DNA of 5,930 nucleotides, from NCBI GenBank assembly GCA_002362595.1, contig DEUO01000045.1:5761-11690 (forward strand). Direction: 5' to 3'. The stretch comes from Caryophanales bacterium UBA3260 (GTDB lineage: Bacteria; Bacillota_I; Bacilli_A; RF39; UBA660). Of this stretch, positions 1 through 4,448 are shown one piece after another (positions within the stretch are counted from its first letter, which is position 1; the number at the start of each line of letters is the position of its first letter). The notes under the pieces were generated by a model. That model had not been told where the DNA came from and ran no database searches. It was given only the letters and a program-made list of their open reading frames with translations. The position numbers and the translations under genes were made by a program.

Positions 1-589
1 CTTTATTTCTGTTATAAGTAACTGGTTTTACGATTTTTTTGTTAAAGATGTCATAAATATTAATATATTTAGTTTCTCTATTAATATTTCTTTTTATTAT
101 AACAGAATATTTATTATCAAATTCATTACTAGCATATTCAAATCTATTATTAAGATTAATATAGTTACGGATATTGTCTTCTATATCTTCAGAAATGGTT
201 ATTTCGTATATTTCTTCATATGTATTATCATAGGTACTTATTACTCCTTCAACCATAATTGCTGGGATAGTAATATTATATTCTTCAGATTCGACTGGAG
301 ATATAACGAAATATTCAATATTTGTTTCAGATATGTTTTCAACATGGACGTCTTCTTTGGAAACTTCTACTAAGGTATTTTCTGTTTCATATTTAACTGA
401 TAATTCATCTAGTTTGATATTTAGTTTGTATGAACCTATTTCTACTTCATATACTTCGTTTTTTATGCATTCACGAAGTAATTTATATAGATTTTTTTGA
501 ATGTTAACTTTGTCAAAGTCACTATTTTCTATTTTATTATAATAAATATATTTTTTTAGTTCGTTTATTATTTCTTGTATTTTATTCAC
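1..589 (-). CDS. Hypothetical protein, 3'-truncated by window edge
   Basis: This is an uninterrupted reading frame of 196 codons that leaves the window at position 1, so the C-terminus is missing. I chose the GTG at 589-587 as start because a good Shine-Dalgarno (AAGGGTGAT, 602-594) lies six bases upstream; there is no ATG near the beginning. The first 50 residues (NKIQEIINELKKY...) look helical and lysine-rich. The next 150 are rich in alternating Val/Ile/Tyr and Glu/Asp/Asn, suggesting a beta-rich, acidic, soluble domain. There is no signal peptide, membrane segment or catalytic motif that I recognise. It lies downstream of spoVS but is separated from it by a terminator and has its own probable promoter, so it is probably a separate transcription unit. 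I do not recognise the family. That it is a real gene is well supported by its length in such AT-rich DNA and by its ribosome binding site. Confidence 0.8.
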   Translation of the reverse strand, partial: MNKIQEIINELKKYIYYNKIENSDFDKVNIQKNLYKLLRECIKNEVYEVEIGSYKLNIKLDELSVKYETENTLVEVSKEDVHVENISETNIEYFVISPVESEEYNITIPAIMVEGVISTYDNTYEEIYEITISEDIEDNIRNYINLNNRFEYASNEFDNKYSVIIKRNINRETKYINIYDIFNKKIVKPVTYNRNK

Positions 590-593
590 TAGT

Positions 594-602
594 ATCACCC
601 TT
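594..602 (-). promoter_or_regulatory. Ribosome binding site deciding a GTG start
   Basis: AAGGGTGAT reads on the minus strand here, and its AGGGTG core ends six bases before the GTG at 589. Another in-frame GTG falls inside this Shine-Dalgarno itself, so it cannot be the start. Confidence 0.7.
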
Positions 603-612
603 TATTATGTTT

Positions 613-621
613 ATTATAACA
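613..621 (-). promoter_or_regulatory. Extended -10 promoter for the 589 gene
   Basis: TGTTATAAT is a perfect extended -10 (TG-N-TATAAT, hexamer 618-613). It begins directly after the T-tract of the spoVS terminator. No TTGACA-like box exists at 16-18 bases upstream, where the terminator stem lies. The predicted transcript start near 606 would give a leader of about 17 bases that still includes the whole Shine-Dalgarno. The core motif is seen directly; its activity is inferred. Confidence 0.6.
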
Positions 622-645
622 TAAAAAGAGACCTATTTGGCCTCT
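622..645 (-). terminator. Intrinsic terminator overlapping the spoVS stop
   Basis: The minus strand reads GAGGCC (644-639), loop AAATA, GGTCTC (633-628), giving six pairs including one G-U, plus a closing A-T pair (645/627). Five T's (627-623) follow. The last spoVS codons form the 5' arm, and the TAG stop (635-633) lies across the loop and the 3' arm. A ribosome finishing spoVS would therefore cover the hairpin. Confidence 0.75.
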
Positions 646-893
646 ATAATGAGTTTTATTGCTGTTTTTTCTTTGCCATCTATTTCGATGTCAGTAAATG
701 CTGGTATACAGACAAGATTTATTCCACTAGGGGAAATATATCCACGAGCAATTGAAATAGCTTTAACAGCTTGGTTTAATGCTCCTGCACCGACTGTTTG
801 AAGTTCTACTCCACCTTTTTCTCTAAAAATATTAGCAATAGCTCCTGCTACTTTACTAGGATTTGATTTACTAGATACTTTTAATATTTCCAT
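633..893 (-). CDS. spoVS: SpoVS family protein (stage V sporulation protein S)
   Basis: The 86-residue product matches SpoVS from end to end. It starts MEILKVSSKSNPSKVAGAIA, continues with a central GGVELQTVGAGALNQAVKAI segment, and has the SPSGINLVCIPAF block with a beta-rich C-terminus. SpoVS is a small Alba-fold-like protein thought to bind nucleic acid. In Bacillus subtilis it affects spore coat assembly and septation, and homologues also occur in non-sporulating bacteria, so its presence does not prove sporulation here. Length is normal for the family and no residue block is missing. The start is supported by GAGGA at 908-904, although the spacing of ten bases is rather long. It is the last gene of a unit beginning at 2727 and lies 63 bases after the DUF1292 gene, with an inverted repeat in the gap. 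The terminator begins inside its final codons. Confidence 0.95.
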   Translation of the reverse strand: MEILKVSSKSNPSKVAGAIANIFREKGGVELQTVGAGALNQAVKAISIARGYISPSGINLVCIPAFTDIEIDGKEKTAIKLIIEAK

Positions 894-910
894 ATTCTTT
901 ATTTCCTCAC

Positions 911-950
911 TTTCATATTAAATATATGCTCAGTTTTGGAGAATATGAAA
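911..950 (-). repeat. Inverted repeat in the spoVS leader
   Basis: TTTCATATT (911-919) and AATATGAAA (942-950) are perfect nine-base complements separated by 22 bases. The repeat fills most of the gap between the DUF1292 stop and the spoVS Shine-Dalgarno (908-904). There is no T-tract after it, so it is not an intrinsic terminator. It could be an mRNA hairpin that separates expression of the two genes or protects the 3' end, or an operator. AT-rich arms make chance occurrence possible. Confidence 0.4.
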
Positions 951-956
951 TGCAAA

Positions 957-1229
957 TTAGTATTCTGTTATTTGATATTTTAAATGGCTTAAATCAGCAA
1001 GAGATGCAAGGGTTGATTCAATGAATTTTATTTGTTCTTCATCTTCGACTTTTTCTATTTTTCCTTCAGGAGTAAGAATAGATGAATAACATTTTATGAT
1101 ATTGTCTTCACTTCTTGTAAAGTCAGTATATACTATGTATTCTAAATGATTTACTTTAGTGATGTAATTGAATAATACTTCATATTCTTTTTCTTCACCT
1201 TTATCATTTTTTATTTTTATGTTAGTCAT
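957..1229 (-). CDS. DUF1292 domain protein
   Basis: The 90-residue product has the layout of DUF1292 proteins (YrzB-like, small acidic Firmicute proteins of unknown function). It has an N-terminal strand with a turn (IKIKNDKGEEKEYEVLF), the YIVYTDFT segment at about residues 31-38, a middle strand (CYSSILTPEGKIEKV) and a C-terminal helix beginning EDEEQIKFIESTLASL. The family usually lies beside yrrK/ruvX-type or other housekeeping genes. Here it sits directly behind a PP2C phosphatase gene, which is a different setting. The start is certain: AAGGAGGT (1241-1234) is a near-perfect ribosome binding site four bases ahead of the ATG, and it overlaps the stop codon of the upstream reading frame. 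Only two bases separate the two genes, so translation of the two was probably coupled. Breakage of the phosphatase gene upstream could reduce its expression by polarity, though the strong binding site may compensate. No catalytic residues can be proposed. Confidence 0.85.
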   Translation of the reverse strand: MTNIKIKNDKGEEKEYEVLFNYITKVNHLEYIVYTDFTRSEDNIIKCYSSILTPEGKIEKVEDEEQIKFIESTLASLADLSHLKYQITEY

Positions 1230-1231
1230 AT

Positions 1232-1762
1232 TTACCTCCTTATATATGCAGCTGCTGTTGTATTATCTTTGCCACCCGCGACTACTCTTTCAACTTCGCC
1301 ACGTAAATTTCTTTTTTCAGCATTTTTGTTTAGGGCTGTTTCAACTATTACTTGTGTTATTTTTTCAGGAGAAGTGTTATTGGCAATTACTTGAATGTCT
1401 TCAGAGCTTAAAATGTCATGAACGCCATCGCTAAATAATAAAAGTTTGTCATATAGGTCGTTTTTTACTCCTACTATTTGAAGCTTAGCTAAGTCTGGGT
1501 AGCCGATGGCTTTTGTTATTTTATTATTGTCTGGGTCAAATCTTAAGTCACTTATATCTTTTAGAGTTATTTCTTTTCTTTCTTGAATTGCTTTATGTTG
1601 CATTTCAAGCCATACAAGGGATTCGTCTTCAGTAGCGATATTTAATTTGCCTTGTTTTACGACATAAGCACGAGAATCGCCAATATTTAAGATAATTGTT
1701 ACATTATGTGTTACTATAGCACATACAAGAGTTGAACCAGCGTTGATAGTACTACGGTTGTG
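1232..1762 (-). pseudogene. PP2C phosphatase fragment, C-terminal two thirds
   Basis: The frame continues unchanged after the TAA at 1765-1763. The 53 codons at 1762-1604 encode HNRSTINAGSTLVCAIV and NIGDSRAYVVKQGKL, standard central PP2C motifs. The first ATG is only at 1603; from there 123 residues run to TAA at 1234-1232 and include ITKAIGYPDL, LLLFSDGVHDILSSEDI and the closing GGKDNTTAAAYI, with the usual metal-binding Asp residues. No ribosome binding site precedes 1603, and starting there would discard the GDSR strand, so I take the ATG as internal. The segment is a clean continuation of the fragment upstream, separated only by one nonsense codon. Confidence 0.75.
1234..1241 (-). promoter_or_regulatory. 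Consensus ribosome binding site overlapping a stop codon
   Basis: AAGGAGGT supplies the final Arg codon and the first base of the TAA stop (1234-1232) of the phosphatase frame, and at the same time the Shine-Dalgarno of the DUF1292 gene. This arrangement is typical of translational coupling. Confidence 0.8.
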
Positions 1763-1978
1763 TTATTGTTCACATACATCATTATTTATTCTATATACTT
1801 CTTTTTCAAGTAAATTGCATACAGCATTAGGATTTTCGTATAATTCTGGTGGTAAATCACTAAACCATTTGCTTAATTCACCAACTATATAAGAACTTAC
1901 TTTTTCACCAGCTGAGGTACCACCCATGCCATCTGCTACGGCAAGGATTTTAAAGTCTTTGTTACGTGGATGAGTCAT
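1763..1978 (-). pseudogene. PP2C phosphatase fragment, N-terminal motifs
   Basis: The 71-codon piece begins at an internal Met and carries AVADGMGGTSAGE, the second PP2C motif with its metal-binding Asp. The same frame is open further upstream to 2038 without a usable start, and there encodes RNHQEDSTLI, the first PP2C motif. That upstream part is why I read the ATG at 1978 as internal to a longer gene. No Shine-Dalgarno stands ahead of it. The frame ends at TAA (1765-1763) in the middle of the helix after the INNDVCEQ stretch. On its own the fragment lacks the GDSR and SDG motifs and cannot be a working phosphatase. Confidence 0.7.
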
Positions 1979-2727
1979 TATAAGAGTTGAATCTTCTTGG
2001 TGATTACGTTTTTTCCTACGTCTTGAGTTGCAAATAGGTTACCATCAATTGCATATTCATTATGTCGGTGTGCTACTTGGGCTCCAGATAGAATTTCACG
2101 AACACAGCGATTTATAGCACTTGGATTGTAATTAATACTTTCTATTTTAGTATATGGGGCATAGCTTTGATCAATTTTATCCTGAATACTCTGATAATCA
2201 GAAGAACTTTTAGAAAGTTGATCTATTTTTTGACGGAATTCTTGACCTTGATATAAGGAATAATCAAATCCTTGAGTTTTATCGAAGAAACGAGGGCTAA
2301 ATCTTACTTTTAGGACTGTATCTACTAAATAAAATAGTTTATTTTGATTAGCTTTAAAGTAACTGAAAATATTTCCTTTTATTTGTTGTACTTCATATAT
2401 TAGTTCTAAGATTCTATTTGTTTCAGGAAATGATTTGCATAAACTATTCCATTCGTAAAAGTTCATATTAGCGCCATTAAGTACTTTGGGATATAAAACT
2501 GTTAGAGCACTATATATTTTATTAAGTTCGTCTAGAGCATATTTCAAAAAATCAATTGGTTCACAATTTCTTACTGATTCACGAGCACCATTGTTTGATG
2601 TGAAGTTTTTAGGATTAACAGATGCTTGAATGGTACTTGTCATTGTTGAAGCATAGATATCTAGATAATCAGGATGCTGTTTTAATGTTTCATATATTGC
2701 GCTATCGATTAAATCTGTTTTGTTCAT
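1978..2727 (-). CDS. N-terminal region of the broken PP2C fusion
   Basis: This 249-residue open frame starts at an ATG with AGGTGAT (2737-2731) four to five bases upstream, so initiation is well supported. The sequence is soluble-looking and mostly helical, with no signal peptide, membrane span or known motif. Notable blocks are PIDFLKYALDELNKIYSAL (57-75), RILELIYEVQQIKGNIFSYF (105-124), KLFYLVDTVLKVRFSPRFF (130-148) and a Gln/Ser/Asp-rich stretch (160-190). Its last ten residues (NVITKKIQLL) do not belong: they are the frame-shifted reading of the start of the PP2C domain, which in the -1 frame reads KRNHQEDS. The stop TAA (1980-1978) overlaps the ATG of the next open piece by one base, which mimics translational coupling but is better explained as a by-product of the frame change. 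I do not recognise the N-terminal family. A sensing or targeting role for the phosphatase is possible but unproven. Confidence 0.7.
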   Translation of the reverse strand: MNKTDLIDSAIYETLKQHPDYLDIYASTMTSTIQASVNPKNFTSNNGARESVRNCEPIDFLKYALDELNKIYSALTVLYPKVLNGANMNFYEWNSLCKSFPETNRILELIYEVQQIKGNIFSYFKANQNKLFYLVDTVLKVRFSPRFFDKTQGFDYSLYQGQEFRQKIDQLSKSSSDYQSIQDKIDQSYAPYTKIESINYNPSAINRCVREILSGAQVAHRHNEYAIDGNLFATQDVGKNVITKKIQLL

Positions 2728-2730
2728 ATA

Positions 2731-2757
2731 ATCACCTATTCTTACTTTATTTTATCA
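2731..2757 (-). promoter_or_regulatory. Extended -10 promoter and RBS for the PP2C operon
   Basis: TGATAAAAT (2757-2749) is an extended -10 with one mismatch in the hexamer, placed straight after the nine-T tract of the methyltransferase terminator. AGGTGAT (2737-2731) is the Shine-Dalgarno. The predicted start near 2742 leaves a leader of about 15 bases. No -35 box is visible. Confidence 0.5.
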
Positions 2758-2758
2758 T

Positions 2759-2794
2759 AAAAAAAAATAGGTTTATATAATTATCCTACTTTTT
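2759..2794 (-). terminator. Probable intrinsic terminator of the methyltransferase gene
   Basis: AAAAAGTAGG (2794-2785) can pair with CCTATTTTTT (2771-2762), including one G-U pair, around a 13-base AT-rich loop; T's continue to 2759. The core is only TAGG/CCTA, so the hairpin is modest. The TAG stop codon (2788-2786) is part of the stem. Confidence 0.5.
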
Positions 2795-3673
2795 ATCGTT
2801 TTCTTGACATGACATCCATCTTGCATATATACCACATGGAAGAATTAAATTGCTATTTTTTAAAGGTAGACCTATTTCATCACTAGATATTATTCCTTGA
2901 TATTTTTTGCCTATTGTAAGGTTTAGAACATTTTCTAATACTGTTTGGGATAAACCAGTTGTATATGAATTTATTAAGAATAATAAAGGATTATCGCTTA
3001 GAAGTTCTGTACATAGTTCTACTAATGGATATAAGTCTTTTTCGATATCCCATACTTCACCATTTGAGCCACGACCGAAAGATGGTGGATCCATTAAAAT
3101 AATGTCATATTTATTACCACGTCTTATTTCTCTTTTTACAAATTTTACAACATCGTCAACAATGAAACGAATTGGTTTGTCTGTTAGGTTACATGAAGCA
3201 ACGTTTTCTTTAGCCCAATCTACCATTCCACGCGACGAATCAACATGGACGACCTCGGCACCAGCAGATAGCGCGGCGCAGGAAGCTGCTCCAGTATAAG
3301 CAAAAAGGTTTAATACTTTTACGTGACGATTGGAGTTAGTTATTATTTCACGAATTAAATTCCAGTTATAAGCTTGTTCTGGAAATAAACCAGTATGTTT
3401 AAAGCCCATTAATTTGACGTTAAATACTAAGTCTTTATAATGAATAAGCCATGATGATGGTAATTTTTTATTAAATATTTCCCAAGAACCACCACCCTTA
3501 TTACTACGATGATATGTAGCATCTACTTGGTCCCAATATTCAGGATGTAATTTAGTTTGCCATATGATTTGGGGATCTGGTCTTAAGAGTTCTTTGCCAT
3601 TCCAAGATTCCAATTTCATGCCATCAGACATATCTAAGATTTGATATTCATTAAAATCTTTAACTAGTTTCAT
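2786..3673 (-). CDS. Class I SAM-dependent methyltransferase (RlmI-like, COG1092)
   Basis: The 295-residue product has a Rossmann-fold methyltransferase domain preceded by a family-specific N-terminal part with WQTKLHPEYWDQVDATYHRS and GGGSWEIFNKKLPSSW (residues 38-75). Motif I is LNLFAYTGAA (121-130), which binds S-adenosylmethionine. An acidic residue at the end of the next strand (HVDSS, D145) should contact the ribose. Motif IV is DPPSFGRG (195-202). DPPSF/DPPKF with the FAYTG motif I is typical of the COG1092 group, whose best-known members methylate cytosine or guanine in 23S rRNA. The N-terminal PUA RNA-binding domain of RlmI is absent, so the exact substrate is open. ATG at 3673 has AGAGGTGAT (3686-3678) ahead of it. 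The gene stands alone between two terminators and is not functionally tied to its neighbours. A GC-rich stretch with unusual codons covers motif I (3231-3292). Confidence 0.88.
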   Translation of the reverse strand: MKLVKDFNEYQILDMSDGMKLESWNGKELLRPDPQIIWQTKLHPEYWDQVDATYHRSNKGGGSWEIFNKKLPSSWLIHYKDLVFNVKLMGFKHTGLFPEQAYNWNLIREIITNSNRHVKVLNLFAYTGAASCAALSAGAEVVHVDSSRGMVDWAKENVASCNLTDKPIRFIVDDVVKFVKREIRRGNKYDIILMDPPSFGRGSNGEVWDIEKDLYPLVELCTELLSDNPLLFLINSYTTGLSQTVLENVLNLTIGKKYQGIISSDEIGLPLKNSNLILPCGIYARWMSCQENDKK

Positions 3674-3677
3674 TTAA

Positions 3678-3698
3678 ATCACCTCTTTTATTATAACA
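3678..3698 (-). promoter_or_regulatory. Extended -10 promoter and RBS for the methyltransferase
   Basis: TGTTATAAT (3698-3690) is a perfect extended -10 directly after the T-tract of the sugar transferase terminator. The Shine-Dalgarno AGAGGTGAT lies at 3686-3678. A start six to seven bases below the hexamer would fall near 3684, at the edge of the Shine-Dalgarno, so the leader would be only about 10 bases. This short leader is a reason for caution about the exact start point. Confidence 0.5.
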
Positions 3699-3699
3699 T

Positions 3700-3726
3700 A
3701 AAAAAATTAATTCATTATGAATTAAT
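3700..3726 (-). terminator. Intrinsic terminator of the polysaccharide operon
   Basis: On the minus strand ATTAATTCA (3726-3718) and TGAATTAAT (3714-3706) form a perfect nine-pair stem around a three-base loop, followed by seven T's (3706-3700). It begins six bases after the TAA stop of the sugar transferase. The stem is AT-only apart from one C-G pair, so its strength may be limited. Confidence 0.75.
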
Positions 3727-3731
3727 ATATT

Positions 3732-4388
3732 TTATTCGGCAGCGCCATGTCCACCAAAAATAGCTTTGAATGTTTTAAAGAATATTTTTACATCTAATCC
3801 TAAACTACGATTTTTAGAATAATAGCTTTCTAATTTCAAGCGAGTTTTAAATGTAACATCTTCGCGACCACTAGTTTGCCAATATCCGGTAATTCCTGGC
3901 TTGGTTTTTACAATATCATCGAAATATTCACCCATATCTTCTTTTTCTCGTGGTAAGTATGGACGATTGCCAATTACTGACATATCTCCTTTTAGGACGT
4001 TAAATAATTGTGGTAGTTCATCAATTGATAATCTTCTAATTATTTTGCCTACTCCTGTGATACGAGGATCATCTTTTAATTTTTTATTTTTATCATATTC
4101 TGCTTTTATTTCTGGATTATTTTCAAGCATTTCAAATAGTATTTTATCAGCGTTTGGAACCATAGAACGATACTTATAGAAATTAAATTCTTTTCCGTCC
4201 TTACCGATTCTTTTTTGGGTGAAGAATATACTATCAAAATCTCCACAACAAACAGATATTATTTTTATAATAAGAGTCACTGGTATTAAAATAATAATAC
4301 CTAATAGACCACATATTATATCAAATAATCTTTTTATCACTGAGTAAAATATCCCTGTCGATTCTTTATTTCCTTCTTGTTTTTTCAT
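3732..4388 (-). CDS. Undecaprenyl-phosphate sugar phosphotransferase (bacterial sugar transferase)
   Basis: The 218-residue product is a short-form monotopic phosphoglycosyl transferase (PF02397). It transfers a sugar-1-phosphate from a nucleotide sugar to undecaprenyl phosphate at the inner face of the membrane, the first step of capsule or exopolysaccharide assembly. The hydrophobic re-entrant segment is at residues 21-46 (LFDIICGLLG...). Conserved blocks follow: FFTQKRIGKDGKEFNFYKYRSM (55-76), DDPRITGVGKIIRRLSIDELPQLFNVLKGDMSVIGNRP with the catalytic Asp-Glu at 123-124, and KPGITGYWQTSGR (163-175). The N-terminal membrane domain of WbaP/CpsE-type enzymes is absent. The sugar cannot be read from the sequence. 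I start at ATG 4388, not the TTG at 4403, because GGGGTG (4401-4396) sits seven bases before 4388 and overlaps the TTG. It is the last gene of the operon, 60 bases after cpsD. Confidence 0.92.
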   Translation of the reverse strand: MKKQEGNKESTGIFYSVIKRLFDIICGLLGIIILIPVTLIIKIISVCCGDFDSIFFTQKRIGKDGKEFNFYKYRSMVPNADKILFEMLENNPEIKAEYDKNKKLKDDPRITGVGKIIRRLSIDELPQLFNVLKGDMSVIGNRPYLPREKEDMGEYFDDIVKTKPGITGYWQTSGREDVTFKTRLKLESYYSKNRSLGLDVKIFFKTFKAIFGGHGAAE

Positions 4389-4395
4389 ATAATTA

Positions 4396-4401
4396 CACCC
4401 C
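4396..4401 (-). promoter_or_regulatory. Ribosome binding site deciding the sugar transferase start
   Basis: GGGGTG is placed seven bases before ATG 4388. It overlaps the alternative in-frame TTG at 4403-4401, which would add five residues (MGCNY) and has no binding site of its own. Confidence 0.75.
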
Positions 4402-4410
4402 AATTACATT

Positions 4411-4431
4411 TACATATTAATTAAATATGTA
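4411..4431 (-). repeat. Inverted repeat between cpsD and sugar transferase genes
   Basis: TACATATT (4411-4418) and AATATGTA (4424-4431) are perfect eight-base complements around a five-base centre. No T-tract follows on either strand, so it is not a standard terminator. It could be an mRNA hairpin that tunes expression of the last gene relative to the kinase, or an operator-like palindrome. All pairs but one per arm are A-T. Confidence 0.45.
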
Positions 4432-4448
4432 TTAATATAACGTTTCCC

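Larger units (their letters stand above)
1232..2727 (-). pseudogene. Broken fusion gene: unknown N-domain + PP2C phosphatase
   Basis: Read with one added A in the run at 2014-2009 and one sense codon at 1765-1763, this stretch encodes a single protein of about 498 residues. Residues 1-235 are an unrecognised helical region. From about residue 236 a complete PP2C (PPM) metal-dependent Ser/Thr phosphatase follows: GKKRNHQEDS (238-247, the R-x-x-N/Q-E-D motif), ADGMGG (265-270, metal-binding Asp/Gly), SAGE, GSTLV (331-335), NIGDSRAY (348-355), ITKAIG, LLFSDGVHD with metal Asp near 434, and the final DN near 488-489. All metal ligands I can identify are kept, so the inactivation looks recent or is a sequence error. 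As written, a frame change separates the N-region from the phosphatase, and a nonsense codon then cuts the phosphatase after the first motifs. No active enzyme could be made without recoding at both sites. It heads an operon with the DUF1292 gene and spoVS. Partner kinase and substrates are not visible here. Confidence 0.8.

Noticed and set aside
894..935. Sporulation sigma factor promoter for spoVS (a GCATA at 924-928 on the minus strand, and AGGAAAT at 907-901)
   Set aside because: The -10 partners have the wrong spacing, and the predicted starts would fall within or after the ribosome binding site.
1168..1434. Plus-strand open frame of 88 codons
   Set aside because: It lies opposite the DUF1292 and phosphatase frames, has a low-complexity Phe/Leu-rich product typical of antisense to AT-rich coding DNA, and has no ribosome binding site.
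1757..1765. Stop-codon read-through motif of the TMV type at the phosphatase TAA
   Set aside because: The downstream bases are CAC AAC, which do not fit the CAR-YYA context, and a second lesion in the same gene makes simple gene decay likelier.
2907..3299. Plus-strand open frame of 130 codons
   Set aside because: It is fully antisense to the methyltransferase, whose motifs are certain, and its product resembles no family.
3901..4179. Plus-strand open frame inside the sugar transferase gene
   Set aside because: It is a shadow of a conserved gene. The same applies to the plus-strand frames at 4525-4710 and 5002-5196.
4389..4403. TTG start for the sugar transferase adding MGCNY
   Set aside because: The TTG overlaps the Shine-Dalgarno that serves ATG 4388 and has no binding site of its own.
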